A stretch of DNA of 49,530 bases from Nonomuraea aurantiaca (GTDB lineage: Bacteria; Actinomycetota; Actinomycetes; Streptosporangiales; Streptosporangiaceae). Below the pieces are notes generated by a model. It had not been told where the DNA came from, made no database searches, and worked only from the letters and a program-made list of their open reading frames with translations. Shown in pieces: positions 1 through 7,293 of the stretch (its first letter is position 1; each line of letters starts with the position of its first letter). The DNA lies in NCBI RefSeq assembly GCF_020215705.1, contig NZ_JAIWNB010000045.1, forward strand, positions 1 to 49,530, given 5' to 3'. The translations under genes and the position numbers were made by a program.

Positions 1-7
1 ACCCTCA

Positions 8-61
8 CGGCCTTGTAGTGATCAGCAGCGACTCAGCACCGCACATGATCACTCAAGGCCG
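8..61. terminator. Long bulged inverted repeat, possible terminator
   Basis: Bases 8-24 and 46-61 are reverse complements over 16 pairs with one bulged base and a 21-nt loop. There is no U-tract, which is common for actinobacterial hairpin terminators. It could end a gene lying left of the window, or be the end of a mobile element. Confidence 0.4.
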
Positions 62-152
62 TCTCGTTGTCCGCGAAACGATCAAAGCTCCGCTCAGCGC
101 AACAATCCGGACGATAAAGAACAAGCTTAGCGACTGTTCTCTTGCTCTCCCA

Positions 153-290
153 GGGGTGTCCTTCCGTGGGGTCCTCTGCCACGGTGGACGATCTTCTTCC
201 GCTCCCCCGGAGGGGGTGTCTTTCCGTGGGGTCCTCTGTCGCGACGGGCGGTCTTCTTCCGCTCCCCCCGGGGTGTCCTTCCGTAGGAAC
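153..290. repeat. Imperfect tandem repeat, ~60-bp unit, 2.3 copies
   Basis: Copies begin at 153, 213 and 270 with GGGGTGTC followed by TTCCGT. The first two run full length, ending in TCTTCTTCCGCTCCCCC; the third stops after about 20 bases. Period is 60 then 57 bp. No coding or promoter role is evident. Confidence 0.6.
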
Positions 291-440
291 CCCGAGCCTC
301 ACGGACGGTGTCGCTCCAAGGGACCCCAGCCACCACGGACCGTCACAGGGGTTGAGACGGTCGCGGGACGAGCGATCCATGGTCATTTCCCGGCCCGAAA
401 CTTTACCTCCGACGTATCCGTCTTATGTGGATAGGGGGCT

Positions 441-1430
441 ATGGGGAGGACGATCGTCATGGACGTTCAGCTTCGGCCGGTAGCGGGGGCGCATCCCGGA
501 GCACGCTGCCCCAAGACCGCCATCTCGTGGGACGGCAACGCGCTGGCGGTCACCGACACCGCATCCGGCCAGTCCTTACGGCTGAGACCCGCGACGCTCT
601 ACTGCTACAGCTACGACCAGGCGTTCCTCGTGTCGTCGTCCAAAAAGCCCAAGACCCACGCGGTCCAGGGCTTGGCCGCGCTCGACGAAGACGGCCTGGC
701 GCTCCTCGACCTGCCGGGCGAATGGCACTTCCCGCACTTGACCGACTTCGTGGAGAGGACCGGCCTCCCGCTGGTCGACGCCCGCCACCATGACTCGAAG
801 CGGGTACGCACCGTGCTCGCCGCCCGGGCCCCCGGCTGGCGTCGCCTCCACGGCCGGCCTCCACCGGTGCTGCTCAGGTACCGCAAACCGCTGAGTGTCG
901 GCGTCGGCGTCGCCGGGCTGGCCGCGATGGTGTACCTCGCGTCGACCGGCATGTGGATGGCCTGGCGCGGCATCTCGGCGGTCGGCCGGATGCTCTTGGA
1001 CGTCGTGGAGGCCAAGTGGCTGGCGGTGGGCTTCAGTCCCGTACTGCTCGTCGTGCGTCCGGTGTCGGCTCGTATTCAGCGGTGGCGTGCAGATCGCGGC
1101 CTGATCCTCGGCTCCGCCACGGGCGCGCACATCAGCGTCACGCCAAGCGACGAACTGCAGATCACCCGGGGTAAGGAGCGGCTCCCGAGGATACGGATCG
1201 GTGAGGGGCGGGCGGACGCGGTGAGCCTGCTCCTCTACCACTACGACGATTTATCCGGACTTGTCATCCTTAATATGCGGGACGATGCTGTGCACCATCT
1301 CCCAGGGCCATGGCTGCCCGACGCGGCCAACCGTTTCGCGCGCCGGCAGGGGCTGAGGCTGGCCGTGCATGCGGTGTCGCGGGACGAGTACATCGCCCTG
1401 ACCCTCAACTCCCGGGACGCGACACCCTGA
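441..1430 (+). CDS. Hypothetical membrane protein
   Basis: A 329-residue protein of no family I recognise. Residues 1-140 are soluble and mixed in composition. Two hydrophobic stretches near residues 150-170 and 190-207 could form a hairpin in the membrane. The remaining ~120 residues are again soluble, so both ends should face the same side. The start is the first ATG of the frame; a second ATG six codons on (459) is also possible. It stands alone: the next gene is convergent. GC-rich third positions over its whole length support real coding. Confidence 0.6.
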   Translation: MGRTIVMDVQLRPVAGAHPGARCPKTAISWDGNALAVTDTASGQSLRLRPATLYCYSYDQAFLVSSSKKPKTHAVQGLAALDEDGLALLDLPGEWHFPHLTDFVERTGLPLVDARHHDSKRVRTVLAARAPGWRRLHGRPPPVLLRYRKPLSVGVGVAGLAAMVYLASTGMWMAWRGISAVGRMLLDVVEAKWLAVGFSPVLLVVRPVSARIQRWRADRGLILGSATGAHISVTPSDELQITRGKERLPRIRIGEGRADAVSLLLYHYDDLSGLVILNMRDDAVHHLPGPWLPDAANRFARRQGLRLAVHAVSRDEYIALTLNSRDATP

Positions 1431-1548
1431 TCGTGTCGGCTAACCACGCTCGCATGCCCCCGGAGGCCGTCCACCGCGGCGTCCTCGGCCGCACCACCGG
1501 CTGCGTCGCTGCCGTCGGATCCCGGGGCTCGGGCTGCCTGGTGGGCTA

Positions 1549-2142
1549 TCAGGGCGTGATCGAGGCGATGCCGAGCTGGTCGAACGCGGTGGCCACGCTC
1601 GGTCTGAGCCCGGCTGGGTCGTCGGCGGCCATCTCGCGTCCGGCGTTGTAACAGGCCAGCGCGATCTGCGGCGCCAGCGCGGCCGTTTCGGGCGACGCGC
1701 CCTGTTCGCGCAGGACCTCACCCAGCGTCTCGGCCAGGCGCCGCTGCTTGCGGGCCGCGCGGTCGCTGAGCTCGGGGTTGCCGGCGATCAGCCGTTCACG
1801 CCGGACATAGTGCTCAGCGTCCCGCGTCACCTCGGTGCAGATGGCCAGAGTGGTCTCACGCAGCAGAGCGAGCGCCTCGGGCAACGAGGGCGCCCCGTCG
1901 ACGCGTAGCTCACGGTGCCGGCGGGCGACCTTGTCGATCCACTCCTGCTCGCTGGCGAAAACGACCTCCTGCTTGTCGCCGAAGTAGCGAAAGAACGTCG
2001 TACGCCCAGCTTCAGCCCGTTCCGCGATGTCCGCGACGGTCACGTCGGCGTAGCCGCGTTCGGCGAACAACTCGTAGGCGGCCGCGACGATCTCGTCACG
2101 AGCTCGCTGCCGCTTGCGTACGCGGAGGGGTGGTCGGGACAC
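1549..2142 (-). CDS. TetR-family transcriptional regulator
   Basis: A 197-residue repressor-type regulator. The N-terminal TetR helix-turn-helix is clear: ARDEIVAAAYELFAERGYAD, then VTVADIAERA and the recognition helix with TTFFRYFGDKQEV (about residues 14-56). The remaining ~140 residues are the variable ligand-binding domain. Translation starts at GTG. It is divergent from the quinone oxidoreductase gene, 87 bp apart, and a palindromic site lies between them. By analogy with such pairs it probably represses both genes until a small hydrophobic or quinone-like ligand binds; the ligand is not deducible. Confidence 0.85.
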   Translation of the reverse strand: MSRPPLRVRKRQRARDEIVAAAYELFAERGYADVTVADIAERAEAGRTTFFRYFGDKQEVVFASEQEWIDKVARRHRELRVDGAPSLPEALALLRETTLAICTEVTRDAEHYVRRERLIAGNPELSDRAARKQRRLAETLGEVLREQGASPETAALAPQIALACYNAGREMAADDPAGLRPSVATAFDQLGIASITP

Positions 2143-2178
2143 CAGCGCAGTCTATCGCTTTCCGAACGCGATCCATTA

Positions 2179-2201
2179 TGGTACTCAGTACCAGTTGGTA
2201 C
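2179..2201. promoter_or_regulatory. TetR-type operator
   Basis: TGGTACT-C-AGTACCA (2179-2193) is a perfect inverted repeat. It overlaps a second one, GTACCA-GT-TGGTAC (2188-2201). The site is centred in the 87-bp gap between the divergent TetR and oxidoreductase genes. GTACC/TGGTAC half-sites are typical of TetR operators. Binding by the adjacent regulator is inferred. Confidence 0.75.
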
Positions 2202-2229
2202 GAAATTCCTCAAGAATGGGACGTACGAG

Positions 2230-3183
2230 ATGCGAGCAGTGCGGATCACCGAGTTCGGCGGCCCGGAAGTAGTGGCCGTACACGAGGTGCCCGACCCCCA
2301 GCCCGCCCCCGGACAGACCCTCCTCCACGTGTCGCGATGTGGGGTGAACTTCGCCGACACCCTCCTGCGCGAGAACGCCTACCTCACCGCGGCCACGCTG
2401 CCGCTGGTGCCAGGGAGCGAAGTCGTCGGCCGGACCGAGGACGGCCGCCGGCTGGCCGCCATGATCGAGAGCGGTGGATACGCCGAGAAAGTCGTCCTAC
2501 GGGAGGACGCCACCTTCCCCGTGCCCGACGGGGTCGACGACGTCGCCGCGGTCGCCCTGCTCATCCAGGGGCTGACCGCTTGGTGGCTGATCAACCACAC
2601 GAGCCGTCTGCGATCCGGCGAGAGCGTGGTCGTGCACGCGGCGGCGGGCGGTGTCGGTTCGCTGGCCGTACAACTGGCCAAGCTGAGCGGCGCGGGCCGG
2701 GTCATCGCCACGGCCGGCACGCCGGAGAAGCGTGAACTGGCGCTGTCTCTCGGCGCGGACGCCGTCGTCGACCCCGCGGCCGAGGACCTCACCGCGGCCC
2801 TTTGCGCGGCGAATCACGGTGAGCAAGTCGACGTGGTCCTGGAGATGACCGGCGGCCCTGTCACCGGCCAGAGCATCGCCGCGCTGGCCCCCTTCGGCCG
2901 ACTCGCCTACTACGGAATGGCCAGCCAGGTGGAACCCGAGAAGGTGGCGCCACGCGATCTCCAGCGCCGCTCCCTCACCGTCAGCGGCTTCTGGCTCATG
3001 AACGCCTTCGCCCAGCCGGTGACTCTCGCCAAGGCGTACGCGGAGTTGGCGGCACAGGTCGTCGCGGGCGAACTCCGCGTCATCAACGGTGGTGACCACC
3101 CGATGTCGGAGATCCGGCGCGTACACGAGGAACTCCGCAGCCGCCGTACGACCGGCAAACTGGTCATCGACCCCAGCCGGTAG
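2230..3183 (+). CDS. Zinc-independent quinone oxidoreductase (MDR family)
   Basis: A 317-residue NAD(P)H-dependent medium-chain oxidoreductase of the QOR type. The N-terminus MRAVRITEFGGPEVV is characteristic. The nucleotide-binding motif AAAGGVGSLAVQLAK falls near residues 137-151. The structural-zinc cysteines of alcohol dehydrogenases are absent. The frame is open further upstream but the family N-terminus fixes ATG 2230. Reaction by family: one- or two-electron reduction of quinones or enones with NADPH in the cytoplasm. It is paired with the divergent TetR gene, so it is likely inducible. Confidence 0.85.
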   Translation: MRAVRITEFGGPEVVAVHEVPDPQPAPGQTLLHVSRCGVNFADTLLRENAYLTAATLPLVPGSEVVGRTEDGRRLAAMIESGGYAEKVVLREDATFPVPDGVDDVAAVALLIQGLTAWWLINHTSRLRSGESVVVHAAAGGVGSLAVQLAKLSGAGRVIATAGTPEKRELALSLGADAVVDPAAEDLTAALCAANHGEQVDVVLEMTGGPVTGQSIAALAPFGRLAYYGMASQVEPEKVAPRDLQRRSLTVSGFWLMNAFAQPVTLAKAYAELAAQVVAGELRVINGGDHPMSEIRRVHEELRSRRTTGKLVIDPSR

Positions 3184-3700
3184 CCCCGCGCCGGCCTGCC
3201 AAGCCGCATATGAGAGTCAGCACAGCAAGCGCTCCTCCATCCTCGGCCTCTGCCCCGGGGCGGTGGTGCATTCCGGAGGAGATCATGTTCGACACCCGGA
3301 TCACTTCCCCCTGCCCGGGGAGCGGTGGGCCTGTTCAGGCCAGGAGCCCGGCGCAGACGAGGTCGTGCCGCGTCGGCAGGGCCCCTACGAACGCACGTCT
3401 GCCGGGGCGTTGGGAATGCCCAGTCTGGCCTGCGCGAACCATGCCGTTCGCACTTCGCGGTCACGATCCCCGCCTGCCGCTCCGCCGGTCGGATGACCAC
3501 CCGGCCGACGACATGGGCGGCGAGCATGAGGACCGATGAGAGCTCTACCGTCCAGCCGACATCTGGGCGGCGGAAGTCACCCCCCAAGTGGCGATCAGTC
3601 GGTTAAGTGACGACCAGTCGGTTGGTGAACGGCGGGATAAGTCGGACCAGGCAGGGGCGATTCGGGTCGGTCGGCGGGGGAGCGTCAACGTCTCCGACGT
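3184..3700. other. Gene-free stretch downstream of the oxidoreductase gene
   Basis: No gene with actinobacterial codon bias is seen here. Short frames exist but none matches a family I know. The stretch leads into a decayed kinase fragment. Confidence 0.5.
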
Positions 3701-3842
3701 AAATACGGCCCGCGCGACGAGGACAACCTGACCCGGCTGGCGTTATCCACAGCCGGGGGCGCTCGCCGCCAGCCACAAGGCGGAGGTCGTCCACCGCGAC
3801 TTCAAGCCTCGACTTCAGCCGAGCAACGTGCTGATCGGACCG
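3701..3842 (+). pseudogene. Inverted, decayed copy of a kinase catalytic-loop segment
   Basis: The plus strand reads KYGPRDEDNLTRLALSTAG, then shifts frame, then VVHRDFKP, a short duplication, and SNVLIGP. This repeats the catalytic-loop region of the neighbouring kinase (minus strand, about 4275-4415) in opposite orientation. At least one frameshift and a 12-bp internal duplication make it nonfunctional. It is either debris of a second kinase gene or an inverted partial duplication of the one next door. Confidence 0.8.
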
Positions 3843-3925
3843 GTGGACGCTGAAACGTCGGGGGCCGGGTCGGGGCCGGATCGGGTCAGCGGTTGCGGGA
3901 CCGTTGGCGGGCTGGGGCGATTGGG

Positions 3926-5125
3926 TCAGTGGACGATGGCCAGCATCACGTCGGACGCGGACGGTCGGTCGTCGGGGCTCTTGTGGAGGCAGGAGCCCGC
4001 GATGCCGCGGAGGGCGGGCGGTAACGGCGACAGGTCCGGATGGAAGGTGAGCACCCGGTTGAACACCGCGGGCACCGTGTCCTCCCCGAACGCCGGCCGC
4101 CCCGTCGCCGCGAACATCATCGTCACCGCCCAGCTGAACACGTCGGACGGCGGCCCCACCGGCGCCCCGGACAGCTGCTCAGGCGACATGTACGGCGGAG
4201 TGCCGACCATCTTGCCCGAGGTCACCGTCATCTGGTCGAGCGCCCGCGCGATCCCGAAGTCGATCACTCGCGGCCCGTCCGGTCCGATCAGCACGTTGCT
4301 CGGCTTGAAGTCGCGGTGGACGACCCCCGCCTTGTGGATGGCGGCGAGTGCCCCGGCTGTGGATAACGCCAGCCGCGTCAGGCTGTCCTCGTCGCGCGGG
4401 CCGTACTTGCGTACGAGATGCTCGAGCGACGGACCCTCGACGTATTCGCTGACGATGTAGGCGTGCTGACCCGTGATGCTGACGTCGAGCACCCGGGCCG
4501 TGGAGAACGTCGCCACCCGCCGCGCCGCGTCCACCTCCCTGGCGAACCTGGCCCGCGCCACGTCGTCCACAAGGTCGTGCAGAACCTTGACCGCGACCCG
4601 TACGCCGTTGGGCGCCATCGCCAGATAGACCGCGCCCTGCCCGCCCCGCCCGAGCGGCTGGAGCACCCGGTAGTGCCCGATCCACTCGGGCTCGTGCGGC
4701 CGGCGCTGCTGACTCGGAGCGGTGGTGCGCTGGCGCAGATCGAAGGGCGGGGGAGTGCTCCGGTGCTGGTGGGGAGGCTGGTAGGCAGGTCTGTTGAGGC
4801 GGGCCCGGACCATCCTGGGGACGAGGATGCCCGAGTGGATGACCCCGCCCAGCCAGCTGATCGCCAGCGCGACCGTGACCAACCCCGACAGTGGGTCCGG
4901 GAAATCGTCGTACTCCGCGTAGGTCACGGCCGCCAGCAAGAACGAGCCGATGCAGATGGCATAGAAACCAGCCGCGACGACCTGCCACGTGCTCCGCAAC
5001 CAGTAGGCCGCGAACCCGATCGTGAACGGCGTCGCCAGCCCACACGTCAGCAGCGGCAGCACCGCCCACACGATGGCCGCCGCCCATGCTCCGCCGCTGG
5101 GACGGGGCGGCTGGCTGTACGACAT
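3926..5125 (-). CDS. Membrane-anchored serine/threonine protein kinase
   Basis: About 399 residues, Hanks-type (PknB-like) kinase with an unusual order: three or so hydrophobic segments first (about residues 15-105), then the kinase domain to the C-terminus. Visible motifs: glycine loop LGRGGQGAVY, VAVKVL (ATP lysine), HRDFKPSN (catalytic loop), IDFG (metal-binding Asp) and GTPPYMSPEQ (activation end). No PASTA repeats follow. The start is uncertain: ATG 5125 (MSYSQPP) is preferred, and ATG 5155 gives ten more residues; neither has a good ribosome site. It is divergent from nuoI. Its substrate is unknown. Confidence 0.85.
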   Translation of the reverse strand: MSYSQPPRPSGGAWAAAIVWAVLPLLTCGLATPFTIGFAAYWLRSTWQVVAAGFYAICIGSFLLAAVTYAEYDDFPDPLSGLVTVALAISWLGGVIHSGILVPRMVRARLNRPAYQPPHQHRSTPPPFDLRQRTTAPSQQRRPHEPEWIGHYRVLQPLGRGGQGAVYLAMAPNGVRVAVKVLHDLVDDVARARFAREVDAARRVATFSTARVLDVSITGQHAYIVSEYVEGPSLEHLVRKYGPRDEDSLTRLALSTAGALAAIHKAGVVHRDFKPSNVLIGPDGPRVIDFGIARALDQMTVTSGKMVGTPPYMSPEQLSGAPVGPPSDVFSWAVTMMFAATGRPAFGEDTVPAVFNRVLTFHPDLSPLPPALRGIAGSCLHKSPDDRPSASDVMLAIVH

Positions 5126-5176
5126 GGCGGGAAGACTATCGCGCAGGACTTTCACATATCGGGTGTGGACACATCT

Positions 5177-5217
5177 TGTGGATAACCTCCGGTCAGCCTG
5201 TGGATAGCTGTGGAAAA
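5177..5217. promoter_or_regulatory. Cluster of three DnaA-box-like 9-mers
   Basis: TGTGGATAA (5177-5185, perfect match to the reverse of TTATCCACA), TGTGGATAG (5199-5207) and TGTGGAAAA (5209-5217) lie in the same orientation between the divergent kinase and nuoI genes. Spacings are 22 and 10 bp. No origin-type genes are nearby, so DnaA titration or regulation of the two promoters is more likely than an origin. Confidence 0.4.
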
Positions 5218-5276
5218 CTTGGGGACAATGGGCCTGGAGCGTTCACCTGCGCGGTCAAGTGCGACATGATGTTGAT

Positions 5277-6200
5277 ATGGCGCGGATACCGGGAGTCGGC
5301 CTCGCGAAGGGCCTATCGGTCACTCTTCGTCACATGCTGCGCAAATCCGTGACACAGCAGTATCCCGAGGTCAAGCCCGCCCTCCCATCGCGCAGCCGCG
5401 GCGTCATCGCCCTGGTCGAGGAGAACTGCACCTCCTGCATGCTCTGCGCGCGCGAGTGCCCCGACTGGTGCATCTACATCGACTCGCACAAGGAGACCCT
5501 CCCTGCCCCTGAGGGGGGACGTCCCCGGCAGCGGAACGTTCTCGACCGGTTCGCCATCGACTTCGCCCTGTGCATGTACTGCGGGATCTGCATCGAGGTG
5601 TGCCCGTTCGACGCGCTGTTCTGGTCGCCCGAGTTCGAGTACGCCGAGGGTGACATTCGGAACCTTCTACACGAGAAGGACCGGCTCGCGACCTGGGTCC
5701 CCACGGTGCTGCCTCCTCCTGCCCACGATCCTGGCGCGGAGCCGCCGAAGGAACTCACCGCCGCCCGCCGCCCGGCCCGCACTCCGTCCAGCGGCCGCCC
5801 CGGCGCCGCGGGATCGGCCGCGGACCGCACTGGCACAGCTTCTGACCCCGCCGCTGGCGCCGCATCCGAAGCGGCTTCTGGCTCTGCCTCCAGTGCCGAC
5901 GCTTCCAGAGCCGACGCTTCCCGTACCGCCCCCGGGCCTGCCTCCAGTACTGCGTCCGAACCTGCCGCCGATACCGCCGCCGGCCCGGCTTCGAGCGCCG
6001 AATCCGGCCCGTCATCCACAGGCCGGCCATCTGCCGAAGACTTTTCCACAGGCTCGGGCCAACCGTCGTCGCCGCCCGGCCGCGGGGAGCAGACTTCTGG
6101 CACGAGCCGACGCGGGCGCAGGATGGCCGATCCTCGATCCATCCGCCCGCCCGGGCGGCTCGACCCTGAAAAGACAAGGGAGTCCGAGGAGGATTCGTGA
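5277..6200 (+). CDS. nuoI: NADH-quinone oxidoreductase subunit I with long C-terminal tail
   Basis: NuoI carries the two [4Fe-4S] clusters N6a and N6b that pass electrons towards cluster N2. Both ferredoxin motifs are complete: CTSCMLCARECP and CMYCGICIEVCP. The conserved core ends near residue 170. It is followed by about 135 residues rich in Ala, Ser, Pro, Thr and Gly that ordinary NuoI lacks, presumably disordered. ATG 5277 fits the family start better than ATG 5259. The gene opens the operon: upstream is a divergent kinase, not nuoH. Its stop overlaps the nuoJ start (GTGA). Confidence 0.9.
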   Translation: MARIPGVGLAKGLSVTLRHMLRKSVTQQYPEVKPALPSRSRGVIALVEENCTSCMLCARECPDWCIYIDSHKETLPAPEGGRPRQRNVLDRFAIDFALCMYCGICIEVCPFDALFWSPEFEYAEGDIRNLLHEKDRLATWVPTVLPPPAHDPGAEPPKELTAARRPARTPSSGRPGAAGSAADRTGTASDPAAGAASEAASGSASSADASRADASRTAPGPASSTASEPAADTAAGPASSAESGPSSTGRPSAEDFSTGSGQPSSPPGRGEQTSGTSRRGRRMADPRSIRPPGRLDPEKTRESEEDS

Positions 6201-6760
6201 CCGAGGCGGTGCCCTCCTATCTGTCACCCACCGGGCAAGAGATCGTCTTCTTGCTGCTGGGTGCGGTGGCGGTCGGATCCGCGCTGCTCGTCGTCACGAC
6301 CAGGCAACTGGTTCACGCCGCCCTCTGGCTGGTCGTCTCCTTCGGCGCCCTCGCCGGCGGCTACCTGGTGCTGACCGCCGAGTTCGTGGCCTGGGTCCAG
6401 GTGCTCATCTATGTGGGCGCGGTGGTGGTCCTGCTGCTGTTCGGCATCATGTTGACCCGTGCCCCGATCGGCCGCTCCGCCGATCTCGACAGCGGCAACC
6501 GGTGGGTGGCGGCCGTGGTGGCGGTGGCGACGGCGGCCGTCCTGGTCACGGTGGTGATCGACGGCTTCCGCACGGCGTACACACCGCTGAAACCCGGCGC
6601 CGGCGCGGCGAAGGAGCTGGGCGCCAGCGTGTTCAGCACGTGGGTGCTGCCTTTCGAGGCGCTCTCGGTGCTGCTGCTGGCCGCGCTGATCGGCGCCATC
6701 GTGCTGTCCCGCACGGACATACCCGGGGGTTCGCCACCTGAGCAGACCGGGGGTTCTTAG
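6197..6760 (+). CDS. nuoJ: NADH-quinone oxidoreductase subunit J
   Basis: A 187-residue membrane protein with five hydrophobic segments, including the family segments around QLVHAALWLVVSFGALAGGY and VAWVQVLIYVGAVVVLLLF. It belongs to the proton-translocating membrane arm. GTG start overlaps the nuoI stop by 4 bp and has a strong GAGGAGG ribosome site (6186-6192). The stop touches the GTG of nuoK (TAGTG), so it is translationally coupled on both sides. Confidence 0.92.
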   Translation: MTEAVPSYLSPTGQEIVFLLLGAVAVGSALLVVTTRQLVHAALWLVVSFGALAGGYLVLTAEFVAWVQVLIYVGAVVVLLLFGIMLTRAPIGRSADLDSGNRWVAAVVAVATAAVLVTVVIDGFRTAYTPLKPGAGAAKELGASVFSTWVLPFEALSVLLLAALIGAIVLSRTDIPGGSPPEQTGGS

Positions 6761-7293
6761 TGCACATCGTCTACCCGGCGGTCGTCTCCGCGCTTCTCTT
6801 CTCCGTCGGCGTCTACGGGGTGCTCGCCCGGCGCAACACGATCCTCGTGCTGATGTCGGTCGAGCTGATGCTCAACGCCGTCAACCTCAACCTGGTCGCG
6901 TTCGACGTGTGGCTGGGCGATCGGCTGCACAGCGGCCAGGTGCTCACGCTGTTCATCATCGTGATCGCCGCCGCCGAGGTCGGGCTGGGGCTCGCGATCG
7001 TACTGTCCCTCTACCGCAATCGCCGTACGGTCGACATCGACCAGCTCCGCGACCTGTCCGAACCCGGCACGCCGGACCCGGCGGACCCGGCGGGTAAGTC
7101 GGGCGATCAGGCAGACTCCGGCATGCCGGACGATCCCGCATATGCCAGCACGTCGGATGACCCGGCAGACGCGCCGACACGTCGGCTGGGCGAGCCCGCG
7201 GTGGCGGGAGACCCGGCCACGACAACAGAGTCTGCGGCGGCGGGGGACTCAGCCACGACGGCCGAGCCCGCCAAGCGAGGGGGCGCGCTGTGA
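6760..7293 (+). CDS. nuoK: NADH-quinone oxidoreductase subunit K with C-terminal tail
   Basis: The first ~100 residues are a normal NuoK of three membrane segments, with the buried glutamates in VELMLNAVNLNLVAF and AAAEVGLGLAIV that belong to the proton path. The protein is 177 residues against a usual ~100. The extra ~75 residues are Asp/Pro/Ala/Thr-rich and repetitive (DPADPAG, DDPADAPT, GDPATTTES, GDSATTAEP), probably disordered. GTG start, coupled to nuoJ and to nuoL. Confidence 0.9.
   Translation: MHIVYPAVVSALLFSVGVYGVLARRNTILVLMSVELMLNAVNLNLVAFDVWLGDRLHSGQVLTLFIIVIAAAEVGLGLAIVLSLYRNRRTVDIDQLRDLSEPGTPDPADPAGKSGDQADSGMPDDPAYASTSDDPADAPTRRLGEPAVAGDPATTTESAAAGDSATTAEPAKRGGAL

Larger units (their letters stand above)
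1..440. other. Gene-free left edge
   Basis: I see no convincing gene in these 440 bases. Overlapping reading frames exist on both strands but are Pro/Arg/Gly-rich and follow the internal repeats. The stretch holds an inverted repeat at its left edge and a 60-bp tandem repeat, both listed separately. Confidence 0.5.

Noticed and set aside
153..290. CRISPR array
   Set aside because: Copies are contiguous and imperfect, with no spacers and no cas genes in the window.
5177..5217. Chromosomal origin of replication
   Set aside because: Only three boxes and no dnaA, dnaN, rpmH or similar genes nearby.
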